Positions 34,434-43,663 of a DNA stretch of 64,000 nt are shown piece after piece. Numbering within the stretch: the stretch's first letter is position 1; each line of letters begins with the position of its first letter. The notes beneath the pieces were generated by a model. It made no database searches. It saw only the letters and a program-made list of their open reading frames with translations, and was not told the DNA's origin. The stretch is from NCBI GenBank assembly GCA_937894515.1, contig CALCRH010000258.1, forward strand, positions 5,730-69,729, in the 5' to 3' direction. The stretch comes from an uncultured Clostridia bacterium. GTDB taxonomy: Bacteria > Bacillota > Clostridia > Oscillospirales > Oscillospiraceae. The translations under genes were made by a program, and so were the position numbers.

Positions 34434-35153
34434 TTATAGTTTACCGATAGAGATATTATAGATATCCGAATATGTATCGAGAAGCTGCATAGCATCCTCG
34501 TGCATGATGGGGTTCACCAGGCGAATCGTCAGTTCCATGAGAAGCTGACCGTCCCGCTTGGAAACACGGCTTTCCTCTATCGTGGCGGCACGGTCGGATA
34601 AAAATGCATTGAAAGCCTGCTGCACGGACGGCTCATTTTTCATCGTCACACAGATATTTTGCATGGTGAAAGAATCACTGCCGATGGGATGCCGATGGAA
34701 CACGAACTGTACAAGAATGAGCACCGCGGCTGTGCTGAGGCCAATCCAGTACATGCCGGCGCCAATAGCCATACCTACGGCAGCAGTGGCCCACATACCG
34801 GCTGCAGTAGTAAGACCCTTGATGCTGCCATTGCTCTTAAAAATCACACCGGCGCCCAAAAAGCTGATACCACTGACTACCTGCGCTGCCAGTCGGGCAG
34901 GATCAGCACCACTGGTACCCATAGTACCAATCTCCAGATCCGAAAAACAATATTTGGAAAGGATCATAAAGGTAGCGGCGGCTACCGCAACAATACAGTG
35001 AGTACGCACACCTGCCTCTTTCAGTCGCTTGGCTCTCTCGTATCCGATCAAAACGCCAAGGACACAGGACAACAGGATGCGAATAAAAAATTCCAGATTG
35101 TCATATATTGTCAAAGCAGATTCGGGAGTAAAATTTGTCAATCCAAACAGCAT
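34434..35153 (-). CDS. MgtC/SapB family membrane protein
   Basis: 239 residues: four or five membrane helices in the first 140 residues with the family pattern 'FFIRILLSCVLGVLIGYERAKRLKEAGVRTHCIVAVAAA', 'ARLAAQVVSGISFLGAGVIFKSNGSIKGLTTAAGMWATAAVGMAIGAG' in pieces, then a C-terminal ACT-like soluble domain. The family includes MgtC, an inhibitor of F-ATPase linked to growth at low magnesium, and many proteins of unknown role. ATG at 35153 chosen for the GGAGGC site. Confidence 0.88.
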   Translation of the reverse strand: MLFGLTNFTPESALTIYDNLEFFIRILLSCVLGVLIGYERAKRLKEAGVRTHCIVAVAAATFMILSKYCFSDLEIGTMGTSGADPARLAAQVVSGISFLGAGVIFKSNGSIKGLTTAAGMWATAAVGMAIGAGMYWIGLSTAAVLILVQFVFHRHPIGSDSFTMQNICVTMKNEPSVQQAFNAFLSDRAATIEESRVSKRDGQLLMELTIRLVNPIMHEDAMQLLDTYSDIYNISIGKL

Positions 35154-35194
35154 GATTTTCGCCTCCAATGGTTTTCTTCTTAACGGAGAAAGAG

Positions 35195-35231
35195 AAATAC
35201 GAAATCAGGGCGCTGCCCTGATTTCGTATTT
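35195..35231 (-). terminator. Perfect hairpin ending the ABC importer/lipoprotein transcript
   Basis: AAATACGAAATCAGGGC, loop GCT, and its exact complement. It follows the lipoprotein gene on the minus strand and precedes mgtC. The T-tract is weak (ATTTCTCTTTCT). Confidence 0.7.
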
Positions 35232-35264
35232 ACTGTTGTTGAATGTCAGATGATTTTACGTTGC

Positions 35265-36206
35265 TCAGCCAACGGTGGGCAGGAATCCATCAAAGGGCAT
35301 ATCGCTTACAACAGCATCATTGATCAGCAGCGCCACCTCGGCATCATCGTCCCACTGGATCTTGGTCAGATCGGGATCCACAGCGCTCTTGAAGGAGATC
35401 TCGTCGATGGGGTTGCCGTCGGAATCCACGCCGGTGACCTCGGTCACATCCACCACCAGATCGGAGCCGTCATCAAAGGTGACCTTGCAGAAATAGGTGT
35501 CAGCCTCGGGACGTACAAAGTAGCCGTACAAATACTGGCCACCCTTACCGGGAGCCCACACGCCGCCGTCAAACTCATCAGCGCGAACTTCCAGCACGTT
35601 GGGATAGTTGGCTTCGGCGCCATCCTCATAGAAGTACAGGCCGGTAACGTTCAAGCCCTCTTCGTTCTTGTTCTTAAATTCCAAACCGATGGTCTTGTAG
35701 CCGGGATAGTATCCATCAGCCGTGCGGCCGGCAACAGCAATCTCGTCCATCAGGGCGATATCCTCGGCATCGTCCACAGGCTCCTGCTCCCAGGCGGCGG
35801 GATCTACGCCGTCTTTCAAAGACAGCTTGTCATAGTTGGCCAGAGTCAGACCGGGCCAGGTAGCATCGGTACCATCGGCAAAGGTGACATACAGATCAAA
35901 GGTCTTGGTCAGATCACGATACAAAAAGGCATTGTATTCGTACTCGTCACTCTCGTCCTTGGTCAGCCACTCAGACTTGCACAGGCTGTGACCCTTGTCC
36001 GCCGCACCGGATTCATACAGATACAGCCCCGTAATGGTCACGCCGGTCTTGTTCTTCAGGTTCAGGGTGAAACCAACCTCAGCAGGCTCCGCAGGGGCGG
36101 GTTCCACAGGAGCAGGCTCCACAGGGGCAGGTTCCTGAGTCTGGCCGCAGGCAGCCAGGCAAAGCACCATGACCAGAGTCAGCAAAACAGCTAAGAACTT
36201 TTTCAT
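35265..36206 (-). CDS. Lipoprotein with two tandem domains, unknown function
   Basis: 313 residues. Lipoprotein signal with LAAC lipobox (Cys near residue 20), a Pro/Glu/Ala linker (PAPVEPAPVEPAPAEP), then two homologous domains of roughly 100 residues. Each begins with a 'F.L.LKNKTGV.ITGLYLYESGA'-like stretch (second copy FKNKNEEGLNVTGLYFYEDGA) and ends with a 'VTFADGT'/'VTFDDGS' and SLKDGVDP/SFKSAVDP stretch. It is the last gene of the LacI-controlled importer unit. It might bind something at the cell surface for the importer, but no function is known to me. ATG at 36206 follows GGGAGG. Confidence 0.75.
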   Translation of the reverse strand: MKKFLAVLLTLVMVLCLAACGQTQEPAPVEPAPVEPAPAEPAEVGFTLNLKNKTGVTITGLYLYESGAADKGHSLCKSEWLTKDESDEYEYNAFLYRDLTKTFDLYVTFADGTDATWPGLTLANYDKLSLKDGVDPAAWEQEPVDDAEDIALMDEIAVAGRTADGYYPGYKTIGLEFKNKNEEGLNVTGLYFYEDGAEANYPNVLEVRADEFDGGVWAPGKGGQYLYGYFVRPEADTYFCKVTFDDGSDLVVDVTEVTGVDSDGNPIDEISFKSAVDPDLTKIQWDDDAEVALLINDAVVSDMPFDGFLPTVG

Positions 36207-36249
36207 TTTCTTTTCCTCCCAAATCATGTATTTTGAACATTGCGTTATA

Positions 36250-36726
36250 TCACTTACGGTAACGGTAGATCAGATATGCGATGCCGCCGCCGCAAATAAC
36301 CGATACCAACAGGGGAAATCCTATCATTTCCCAAAAAATGCCGTAGTCAAACAGATCCTCACAGTAGGGGATCATTACCAAAGCCATGAGGAGCAGCACA
36401 AGAGCCATCCATGCGTAGGCCGCACACACCAGATTTCGGCGCTCGCGGAAGAGATACGAACTCAGGGCGCAGGGAATGGCCGCAGCAAGGCCGGGCAGGA
36501 TGATCTCTGCCAGATTTCGTACAGACGTACCGCTTCCCCGGAGTGCGTTTTCCAGCAGGTCGATACCGAAGAAGTAGGCCGCCAAGCACACCACAAAGAA
36601 CACGACTGCCAGGCAGAAGGAATACAAAAGCGTGGGACTTTTTGGTTTTCCCTCCTCCGTGAGGAAGATCACCCTGCAAATATGGTCGACTTTTTGGGAA
36701 AAGCCGGTGGATCCTTTCTTTACCAT
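36250..36726 (-). CDS. Small membrane protein of unknown function
   Basis: 158 residues with four hydrophobic helices (about 33-55, 75-93, 103-121, 132-152) and a basic N-terminus. It starts six bases after the binding-protein stop, so it belongs to the importer unit. I do not recognise a family. The length and position would fit an accessory membrane component or a small permease-like subunit. Confidence 0.6.
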   Translation of the reverse strand: MVKKGSTGFSQKVDHICRVIFLTEEGKPKSPTLLYSFCLAVVFFVVCLAAYFFGIDLLENALRGSGTSVRNLAEIILPGLAAAIPCALSSYLFRERRNLVCAAYAWMALVLLLMALVMIPYCEDLFDYGIFWEMIGFPLLVSVICGGGIAYLIYRYRK

Positions 36727-36732
36727 AGGTCT

Positions 36733-37962
36733 TTACTCTGCCAGGGAACGCCAATACGTCCAGTAGGCCTTGACATTGGGATAATTGTTATAGATCTCCT
36801 CAAAGTCGGGAGAGGTCAGGTTTACTTCCTCGGCGGTCTTAGCGGCCTTGGTATAGGTCACATCATCACGGATAGACCAGGAGCCTACCTTATCGAAAGC
36901 GGCATAGCAACCGCTCTGGCCGTCATCGCCGCCCATGCAGAAGTTGATATACAGCCGGGCTGCAGCAGGATTATCACAGCCCGCCACTACGTAGGAGTAA
37001 GAGCAGGCCTGAAACGCGGTATAGGGCTGCAGACCAGTGACCCAGGCGATGTTCATACCCTGACTGGCATTATCCAGCTTGCTGGCAGAGGTCAGACCCA
37101 GGGTGGGGCCGTTGATGGACTGATCCACCGCATCCACCACGCCATCGCCGTCGTCCAGCTCAGTCATCTTCATCTGGGAAAAGCGATAAAACATCTCCAC
37201 AGCGGCGTTGTTCTCGGGAAGCTCCATGATACCGGGGGTATTGGTCAGCTGATCCATATAGGTATACACCACGTCGTGGCCATATTCCGCCTTGTACTGG
37301 GCGGCAATGGCGTCGCTGTCAGCAATCATCTGCGCCCACAGGGATGCATAGGAGGGGCCGGTGATATCCTTGGTGTAGATCGTCCACTTCTGGTTCGTGA
37401 ACTTTCCCGCAGTCTCATCGTAGCCCTCCACGATATCCCACCAGCTGTCGATGGGGCAACCGTCAGGGAACATCGAAGTGTTGTAGTACCAGGGATTAAA
37501 AGTAGCATACAGAGGCAGACCGTAGGACAACAGATTCTCATCAATATGGTCACAGACGGCGGCAGGATAATAGATATTTAGATAGTCATAGAGCACCAGC
37601 TCATGGTATACCTCACCGCTGTTGTCCTTGATCTGCACCACATCGGCATTGATATTGCCTGTATCGCATTCCATCTCGATCTTGGCGGCAACGGTGTTGT
37701 TATCGCAGGAGATGTACTCAATGGGAATATCCGGATAGGCCTTGGCAAATTTCTTGCAGGCTACCTGGGCATCGACGGTGGTAGCGTATACTTCCACCTG
37801 ACCGCCCTCCGCCTTGGCCAGTTCGTAGAGTTCCTCCATGGACATATTGGCATAGTCCACGCCGTCATCCTCACTGCCGGTACCGCCACCGCCGCCGCTG
37901 CCGCAGGCGGCAAGACTGAATACCATCAGCAAGGAGAGCAGAAGAGCCAGAAACTTTTTCAT
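36733..37962 (-). CDS. ABC transporter binding lipoprotein, Afu/Fbp-like
   Basis: 409 residues. Lipoprotein signal (LAAC, Cys near residue 20), a Gly/Ser linker, then a family 1 (iron/phosphate-compound type) binding protein: 'GGQVEVYATTVDAQVACKKFAKAYPDIPIEYISCD', 'INADVVQIKD', a central 'YNTSMFPDGCPIDSWWDIVEGY' and a hinge in 'GMNIAWVTGLQPYTAFQACSYS' when read in parts. It is the binding subunit of the permease and ATPase encoded upstream. Relatives include iron(III), 2-aminoethylphosphonate and AfuA sugar-phosphate binders. The nearby phosphatases favour a phosphorylated organic compound, which is inference. Confidence 0.85.
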   Translation of the reverse strand: MKKFLALLLSLLMVFSLAACGSGGGGGTGSEDDGVDYANMSMEELYELAKAEGGQVEVYATTVDAQVACKKFAKAYPDIPIEYISCDNNTVAAKIEMECDTGNINADVVQIKDNSGEVYHELVLYDYLNIYYPAAVCDHIDENLLSYGLPLYATFNPWYYNTSMFPDGCPIDSWWDIVEGYDETAGKFTNQKWTIYTKDITGPSYASLWAQMIADSDAIAAQYKAEYGHDVVYTYMDQLTNTPGIMELPENNAAVEMFYRFSQMKMTELDDGDGVVDAVDQSINGPTLGLTSASKLDNASQGMNIAWVTGLQPYTAFQACSYSYVVAGCDNPAAARLYINFCMGGDDGQSGCYAAFDKVGSWSIRDDVTYTKAAKTAEEVNLTSPDFEEIYNNYPNVKAYWTYWRSLAE

Positions 37963-38053
37963 CTTTTTTCCTCCCTATCAGTAGTTGGTAATGCTTATTG
38001 ATACAGAAAACTGTGGGGTACGCAAACCGGGATTTCCGGAAAATCTGTCAGGA

Positions 38054-39214
38054 TCAGTCGTCCTCCGCACCGGCGTGGTGCTTGACCTTGGCATACTTGA
38101 TCAGGCGGCCGGTCTCCTTGCGGTAGACGTTCATTCTGGAGGGATGGAGAACGACATAGACTTTTTCATTCATGTCATATTCCACCAGACCAATCTGCAG
38201 TGCCAGGAAATCGGCTTCGCCCACCGTCAGGTGGACCATAGTCTCGGAGCCGGCGGGCTGACTGGCGTAGACGCTGGCCTCCACCGTGTGCTTATGATGG
38301 GGATCCGCCGTGTGGATATCCACCATCTCAGGCCGCAGACCCAGCACACAGTCAAACTCCTCGTTCAGAGGAATCTCCTCTTCCCATTTGATGGTTTCTT
38401 TCTTATAGTGGTACTCACCGAAAGCGCTCTTCACCGTCAATGTCTCGCCGTCGCAGAAAGCCGTGCCGTCGATAAAGTTGATGCGGGGATTGCCGATGAA
38501 GTCGGCCGCCGTCAGATCCACGGGGTTGGTGTAAATACCCAGGGGCGTATCCACCTGTGCGATCTCACCCTCCTTGAACAGAGCGATGCGGGTGGACATG
38601 GTCAGTGCCTCCACCTGGTCGTGGGTCACGTAGATGATGGTGGTGCCGGTCTCCTTGTGCAGACGCTTCAGCTCGGCGCGCATATCAATACGAAGCCGGG
38701 CATCCAGGTTGGATAGAGGCTCATCCAAAAGCAGCAGCTTGGGATTGGAGGCAATGGCGCGGGCGATGGCCACACGCTGCTGCTGGCCGCCGGACAGCTC
38801 GTTGGGATAGCGATCCCGGTACTGGGCGATGCGCATGGTGTCCAGCGCTTTCATGACCTGCTCTTCCACGTCCTTCTTGGGCAGCTTTTTGATCTTCAAA
38901 CCGAATGCCACGTTTTCAAAGACGGTCATGTGGGGCCACAAAGCGTAGCTCTGGAACACCAGGTTCAGTCCGCGCTTGCTGGGCTCCTCATAAAAAGCTG
39001 CGTCGGCGTCGATGATCTTTTCCCCGTTGATGGTCATTTTCCCGTTCTGGGGTTTTTCCAGGCCGGAGATGACACGCAGGGTGGTGGTCTTTCCGCAGCC
39101 GGAGGGTCCCAGCAGTGTCATAAAGTCGCCGTCCTCGATGGTCAGGTTAATATCCTTCAGCACATGGTTGTCGCCGTAAAATTTATCAATATGCTCTAAT
39201 ACGATCTCACTCAT
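38054..39214 (-). CDS. ABC transporter ATP-binding protein, FbpC/PotA type
   Basis: 386 residues. Walker A GPSGCGKTT, signature LSGGQQQRVAIARA, Walker B LLLLDEPLSNLDA, switch His in VTHDQ. After about residue 240 comes a TOBE domain, as in FbpC, PotA, MalK and AfuC. It energises the fused permease encoded just upstream. Between it and the binding-protein gene lie 91 bases with no clear terminator. Confidence 0.93.
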   Translation of the reverse strand: MSEIVLEHIDKFYGDNHVLKDINLTIEDGDFMTLLGPSGCGKTTTLRVISGLEKPQNGKMTINGEKIIDADAAFYEEPSKRGLNLVFQSYALWPHMTVFENVAFGLKIKKLPKKDVEEQVMKALDTMRIAQYRDRYPNELSGGQQQRVAIARAIASNPKLLLLDEPLSNLDARLRIDMRAELKRLHKETGTTIIYVTHDQVEALTMSTRIALFKEGEIAQVDTPLGIYTNPVDLTAADFIGNPRINFIDGTAFCDGETLTVKSAFGEYHYKKETIKWEEEIPLNEEFDCVLGLRPEMVDIHTADPHHKHTVEASVYASQPAGSETMVHLTVGEADFLALQIGLVEYDMNEKVYVVLHPSRMNVYRKETGRLIKYAKVKHHAGAEDD

Positions 39215-39237
39215 AGTTGTTTTCCTACCTTTCGGAC

Positions 39238-41073
39238 TTACATACTCTTGCTCACATCGCCGCCCAGACGGTTGGCAATGCGGTTACACACAAGAATAAA
39301 GACGATGATCACAATGCAGATAGCGTCGGCCACCTGGGGCATGGCCTCCTTTGAATAGTCAAAGGACAGGAAGGACAGCGTGTAGTTGGCGGGGGTCATC
39401 AAGATGGCGATCAGATCCAATTCCTTGGCAATGCTGATAAAGGTCAGCAGGAAGCCGGATAGGAAGCCGCCCTTAGCCAGCGGGATAATGATACTGACGA
39501 TCCTGCGCCAGAAGCTGGCACCGGCAATGATACCCGCTTCCTCCAGCTCCACACTGATCTGCATCATGTTGGCTGATCCAGAGCGGCTGGCAAAGGGGAA
39601 GTGCTTGACGATGGAGGCCAACAACACCAGCATAAACGTACCGTACAGTGACGGGATCAATCCGCCCAGACGAGGCTGAGAGAACATGGAGAAATAGATG
39701 GCGGAAAAGGCCACGCCGGGCATCAGATACGGGATAAAGATCATCTGCTCCACGGCGTTGCCGTACCACTTGCCGCGGCCGCGGGTGGTGATATAGCCCA
39801 GGAACTGCCCGCAGATGGCGGTGATGACAGAGCCGATGATGGACAGCTTGGCGGTATTCCAGCAGGCCCGACCGAATTCGGAGTTCTTAAACAGACCGTT
39901 CTGGAATGCCAGACCGGGGGACGGGGCATTGCTCACCTCACCGATCCAGGCATAGAGCGTCAGGTTGTCCCAGCCGTAGCCCCGGCCCGGGACGATCTGG
40001 AAGCTCTCCATCACCAGGACGAACAGCGGCAGGAACATGGCCACGAACAGGAACAGCAGCAGGAAGATCAGCAATGGGTATTTAGACTTGCCCAGATGCA
40101 TCAGGTTGCTGCGGGTTCCCTTGCCGCCGATGGTGGCATAGGACTTGCGGGTACCGATGAGCTTCTGGTTCACCAGAATAGTCACAGCGGCCAGCGCGAT
40201 CATCAGAAGGCTCATGGCATAACCTACGCCCTTGGGGGAATCATTGATGAAGTCCTTCATGCGGGTGGCCAGCACATAGTAGCCGATGCGGTTGCCCAGG
40301 TTGGCAGCCACGCCGTAAGTGCCGATGGACTTGGAGATGGTCATAATGGTGGCGCTGAGCACCGCCGGCAGCACCAGCGGCAGCGTGATATTGCTCAGGA
40401 TCTGAATGCGGTTGGCCCCCTGGATCTCCGCCATCTCCTCCAGCTCCGAGTTGATGGAACGCAGAGAGCCGGATACCATGATGTAGGAGAATGCGTAGTA
40501 ATGCATACACATAACGATGATGATGGCAAAGGGTCCGTAGGCCAGCCAATCCGGTACCGGGATCCCCAGGCCGGTAAGCAGACCGTAAGAACCGGAGAGT
40601 TCATTGCGGAACACACTCAGCCAGGACAGCGCCTTGCACCAGGAAGGGATCATATAGGGGATCAGGATAAAGGCGCTGAGGATCTTCTTGCCGGGGATAT
40701 CGGAACGCACCATCAGCCAGGCCATCACCGAACCGATGGGTACTGAGATGATCGTTACGAAAAAGCCGATAATCAGCGAGTGTATCAGCGGTTCTACAAA
40801 TACTGTCTTGGTCAGAGGACTGGCCAACAGGTATTTCCAATAGTACAGGGTATAGTCCCCGATCTTTGCACCGGGGATCTGCCGCAGTTCTGCTTTAGCT
40901 ACCATAAAGGAGTTTTGCAGCATATTCAGCAGGGGGATAATGATCAGGCAGAACAGGATAATCAGTGTAAAGAACACGATCATATTGAACGGATTACCGA
41001 TTACATTAAAAATCTGATTTTTCAAACGTTCCCCTGTCAGTGGTTTTCTGGGCAGTGTTTTCTTTTTTGCCAT
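39238..41073 (-). CDS. ABC transporter permease, fused two-domain (AfuB/FbpB type)
   Basis: 611 residues made of two homologous permease domains in one chain, about six helices each. The two EAA-like coupling loops are 'EEMAEIQGANRIQILSNITLP' (residues about 218-238, read in two parts) and 'EEAGIIAGASFWRRIVSIIIP' in the second half. Such double permeases occur in iron(III) and sugar-phosphate (AfuABC) importers. The fused form replaces a homodimer or heterodimer. Encoded between the HAD phosphatase and the ATPase. Confidence 0.92.
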   Translation of the reverse strand: MAKKKTLPRKPLTGERLKNQIFNVIGNPFNMIVFFTLIILFCLIIIPLLNMLQNSFMVAKAELRQIPGAKIGDYTLYYWKYLLASPLTKTVFVEPLIHSLIIGFFVTIISVPIGSVMAWLMVRSDIPGKKILSAFILIPYMIPSWCKALSWLSVFRNELSGSYGLLTGLGIPVPDWLAYGPFAIIIVMCMHYYAFSYIMVSGSLRSINSELEEMAEIQGANRIQILSNITLPLVLPAVLSATIMTISKSIGTYGVAANLGNRIGYYVLATRMKDFINDSPKGVGYAMSLLMIALAAVTILVNQKLIGTRKSYATIGGKGTRSNLMHLGKSKYPLLIFLLLFLFVAMFLPLFVLVMESFQIVPGRGYGWDNLTLYAWIGEVSNAPSPGLAFQNGLFKNSEFGRACWNTAKLSIIGSVITAICGQFLGYITTRGRGKWYGNAVEQMIFIPYLMPGVAFSAIYFSMFSQPRLGGLIPSLYGTFMLVLLASIVKHFPFASRSGSANMMQISVELEEAGIIAGASFWRRIVSIIIPLAKGGFLSGFLLTFISIAKELDLIAILMTPANYTLSFLSFDYSKEAMPQVADAICIVIIVFILVCNRIANRLGGDVSKSM

Positions 41074-41122
41074 AAGAAAGCCTCCTAATAACCGTTTTCA
41101 GCATCAGTGACCGAAAACCAAA

Positions 41123-41878
41123 TTATTTTCCCAATTCTTCTTTCAAAATGGTGTAAACATCGTAAATGTCCGCAATTTTGTGGTCGGGGGCAAAGCCGTC
41201 GTAATTCCCCACATCCTTCAGCGGGGTTAGGAATGAGGTGATCTGGAATACCTCGCCATAGCCCATCTTCCGGGGGCCCACCACATCCCGGGACACCGTA
41301 TCGCCTACAAAGGCACATTCCTCCGCCCGAAAACCAGACTGCTGTAGGGCAATATTGAAAATATGGGGATGCGGCTTGCGGTAACCGGTGATACTGGAGA
41401 GGTTGATCTCGTCAAAATACTGGCGGATACCGTACTCCTGCAAAACGGAGAACACCTGAAACAGGCTCCCGGTGTTGCTGACTACGGAGATATGTAAGCC
41501 CAGATCCTCCTTCAGTCCCTTGAGCATTTCGGCGGCACGGGGACGCAGCGCCCGGTGGTAGTAGGTGGTCTCCCACATATGGGCGATCTCCTCGGCACAG
41601 GCTGCCAGTTTCTCTTTATCCACCGGGATGTCCTGAAACCCCCAGTCCACCCAGATCTCCTCGGGCTTCAGCTCCCGCAGGGTGATCTCGGACTGCTTTT
41701 TATATGCCGTGATCTGGGGGCCCACCTTTGCCCAAAGCTCCTCTGCACCGTAGGGCACCTGAATATCGTGGGACTGCAATACTCTATACAGAGCCTCGGC
41801 GGTATTTTTGTCGCTGATCTCGTCAGAATACACATCCTCCAGCGTACCGCCCATATCAAACATTACTGCACGAATCAT
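41123..41878 (-). CDS. HAD family hydrolase, first gene of importer unit
   Basis: 251 residues, HAD superfamily subfamily IA with a helical cap. Motif I is FDMGGTLE (nucleophile Asp8; the usual second Asp is Gly), motif II VVSNTG, motif III Lys in YRKPHPHIF, motif IV FVGDTVSRDV. It would cleave a phosphate ester of a small molecule, likely what the importer brings in. ATG at 41878 follows GAAGAGG. It is one of four related HADs in this regulon and shares 'YRVLQ...DKNT'-type cap features with the three at 44906-47199. Confidence 0.88.
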   Translation of the reverse strand: MIRAVMFDMGGTLEDVYSDEISDKNTAEALYRVLQSHDIQVPYGAEELWAKVGPQITAYKKQSEITLRELKPEEIWVDWGFQDIPVDKEKLAACAEEIAHMWETTYYHRALRPRAAEMLKGLKEDLGLHISVVSNTGSLFQVFSVLQEYGIRQYFDEINLSSITGYRKPHPHIFNIALQQSGFRAEECAFVGDTVSRDVVGPRKMGYGEVFQITSFLTPLKDVGNYDGFAPDHKIADIYDVYTILKEELGK

Positions 41879-41922
41879 AGGATCCTCTTCTTTCCTGTGG
41901 TTTATCTTCGGCAAAAGCACTA

Positions 41923-41981
41923 ACGGAAACGTTTACGGAAACGGTTACATATAGCATAAATGATACTTTCCCTTTTGTCAA
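41923..41981 (-). promoter_or_regulatory. Promoter and LacI operator of the importer unit
   Basis: Minus strand TTGACA (41981-41976), 17-base spacer, TATGCT (41958-41953). The sequence ACGGAAACGTTTACGGAA at 41923-41940, extended to 41950 by a second half-site (ACGGAAACGGTTACA), covers the predicted transcription start near 41946. It matches the operators at 44856-44873 (18 of 18 bases) and 44699-44716 (core). Confidence 0.8.
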
Positions 41982-42042
41982 CCGCTAAGGCGTCTTTTCG
42001 CTTCTGGCAAAATAAACGAAATTTGTCGCCGGACTTTTGTGG

Positions 42043-42933
42043 TTATTCCCAATAGCCCGTCTCTTTCATGAACTGCGACACATCCTCCCGGGAGCCGGTA
42101 AAGGGGCCGGGAGTTTCCATTTTCAGGGAGACCAGGGCAGCAGCGAGATTCAGTGCTTCAGAAATATCCATATGCTGACGTGCAACAAGATATCCGGCAA
42201 AGGTAGTGTCTCCGCGACCGGTGCGGCCCGAAAGATTGCGGGGTCGCAGCGGCGCACGGTACATGGCCACACCGTCATACACCAGAACCTCCGTGTTGTG
42301 GGTGATCATCACCTCTTTGGCTCCCCAGGCATAAAGCATCCGGGCCGCTTCTTCCCGATCGGCAGTGCCGGTCAGAGCCTCAGCCTCGGCAGCGTCGGTC
42401 TTTAAGTAGCGGATATAGGGGAGATAGTCCTTCTTCTCCTCCCAGTCGAAGAGTTTCAGGGTCCTGTCCTCCTGTACCCGGCGCATCATGCACTGAACAT
42501 CCAGCGCCACATCAGCACGCCGGGCGCAGAATTGGATGATCTCGCCAGAGATATCGTCGGCGGTAAGTCCCGCCAGATGATAGACCCTTGTCTCCTCCGC
42601 CGGAATGTCCGATGGGGTATAACCGTCGATGACCGACAGGCAGCGGGAACGGCGCCGTTCCCGGTCGGCTGTGAAGTAGACATTCTCCATGATCGTATTG
42701 GCCTGGGAGGGACGGGTGAAAACGTGTACGTTGGGACAGTCGGCGAAGGCCTCCGCCGGGTCGATTTCTCCGCCGGGGATACACTTGGGAATCACGGCCA
42801 CCTGCCCTGTCGTCATGGCAGCGGCGGCATGGCCGGAAAACAGGACGGCGCCGCCATAGCGGTGCTCAGTGCGGCCGTCAAAATCTGTATTGGTGTCCAT
42901 GCAGATCTGGCCGATGATCATGGTGTCAAACAT
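42043..42933 (-). CDS. PfkB family carbohydrate kinase
   Basis: 296 residues. Ribokinase-family fold with the early 'RYGGAVLFSGHAAAAM' substrate/ATP stretch and the second signature as SGRTGRGDTTFAGYL, where the usual GAGD is GRGD but the catalytic Asp is kept. ATG at 42933 chosen: it follows a GTGAGAG site and begins the fold (MFDTMIIGQICMDTN); longer in-frame starts lie inside the PHP gene. It is the last gene of the lacI-PHP-kinase unit, overlapping the PHP gene by eight bases. Substrate unknown. Confidence 0.85.
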   Translation of the reverse strand: MFDTMIIGQICMDTNTDFDGRTEHRYGGAVLFSGHAAAAMTTGQVAVIPKCIPGGEIDPAEAFADCPNVHVFTRPSQANTIMENVYFTADRERRRSRCLSVIDGYTPSDIPAEETRVYHLAGLTADDISGEIIQFCARRADVALDVQCMMRRVQEDRTLKLFDWEEKKDYLPYIRYLKTDAAEAEALTGTADREEAARMLYAWGAKEVMITHNTEVLVYDGVAMYRAPLRPRNLSGRTGRGDTTFAGYLVARQHMDISEALNLAAALVSLKMETPGPFTGSREDVSQFMKETGYWE

Positions 42934-43630
42934 TTCTCTCACTCTTTCTGATGATTTCTTCATACTCCGGGCACCAGAGACGGTAGCTTCCGGTTTCAAT
43001 GGCGATTTTGTATTCGTAGGAATCGTGAATGATGCGTTCGAAGCACACGGCAGCGCGTCCTTCGTCTCCCGGGCGATGGGCATCGGAACCAACTGTGGGG
43101 TACAGATGCGGATTCTCCCGCGCTAACTGTAAGGCCAGTTCATTACGGCTGGGATGTCGGGGATTGCAGTTAGCGATCTCCAGACCGTGGACACAGGTAT
43201 GGAACACTTCATCACAGTTCCGGTAGGGATGGGCGTGAATGATCAGCACTTCCCCGCCGTAGGTATCGAAAAAGGTCTGGTGATCCATGCGATTAATCCA
43301 GGGGTGGCCGTAGACCCACTTCTCGTCGATGCCGTAGATCAGGTAGTCGCTCTCGTTCTCCGGAAAGCGCAGCTCCATACCCAAGATCACGTTGAGCCCA
43401 TATTCCTCCCCCGCCGCCTTTGCCAGACGGTAACCGTAGAGCCAGCGATCCATGCATTTTCCCCAGTCATCATGGCAGTCCATCAGTTCCAGATACAGAC
43501 TGTGCAGGTGGTCGGTAACGCAGATGCCGGTATACCCCAGCTCCTTGTAGGTCTTTACCTGATCGGTCGCTCGGACATAACCGCATCGGCTGGTCTCCAT
43601 GGTGTGCAGATGTGTTTCGTATTTGTACAT
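42926..43630 (-). CDS. PHP-domain phosphoesterase
   Basis: 234 residues. Polymerase and histidinol phosphatase (PHP) metal hydrolase: THLHTMETSRCG (first His pair), GICVTDHLH, GMELRF (Glu), LIIHAHPY and TVGSDAHRPGD (last Asp-His). These together build a three-metal site. Substrates in the family include histidinol phosphate, sugar phosphates and cyclic phosphates. Encoded between the regulator and the kinase of the same unit. Confidence 0.88.
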   Translation of the reverse strand: MYKYETHLHTMETSRCGYVRATDQVKTYKELGYTGICVTDHLHSLYLELMDCHDDWGKCMDRWLYGYRLAKAAGEEYGLNVILGMELRFPENESDYLIYGIDEKWVYGHPWINRMDHQTFFDTYGGEVLIIHAHPYRNCDEVFHTCVHGLEIANCNPRHPSRNELALQLARENPHLYPTVGSDAHRPGDEGRAAVCFERIIHDSYEYKIAIETGSYRLWCPEYEEIIRKSERNV

Positions 43631-43663
43631 GATTTCAAACGCCTCGGTTTCTTTTCCTTACCC

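Noticed and set aside
36733..41073. Annotating the importer simply as an iron(III) transporter
   Set aside because: The family match allows it, but all neighbours act on phosphate esters and none on iron; no Fur-like box was seen, only the LacI operator.
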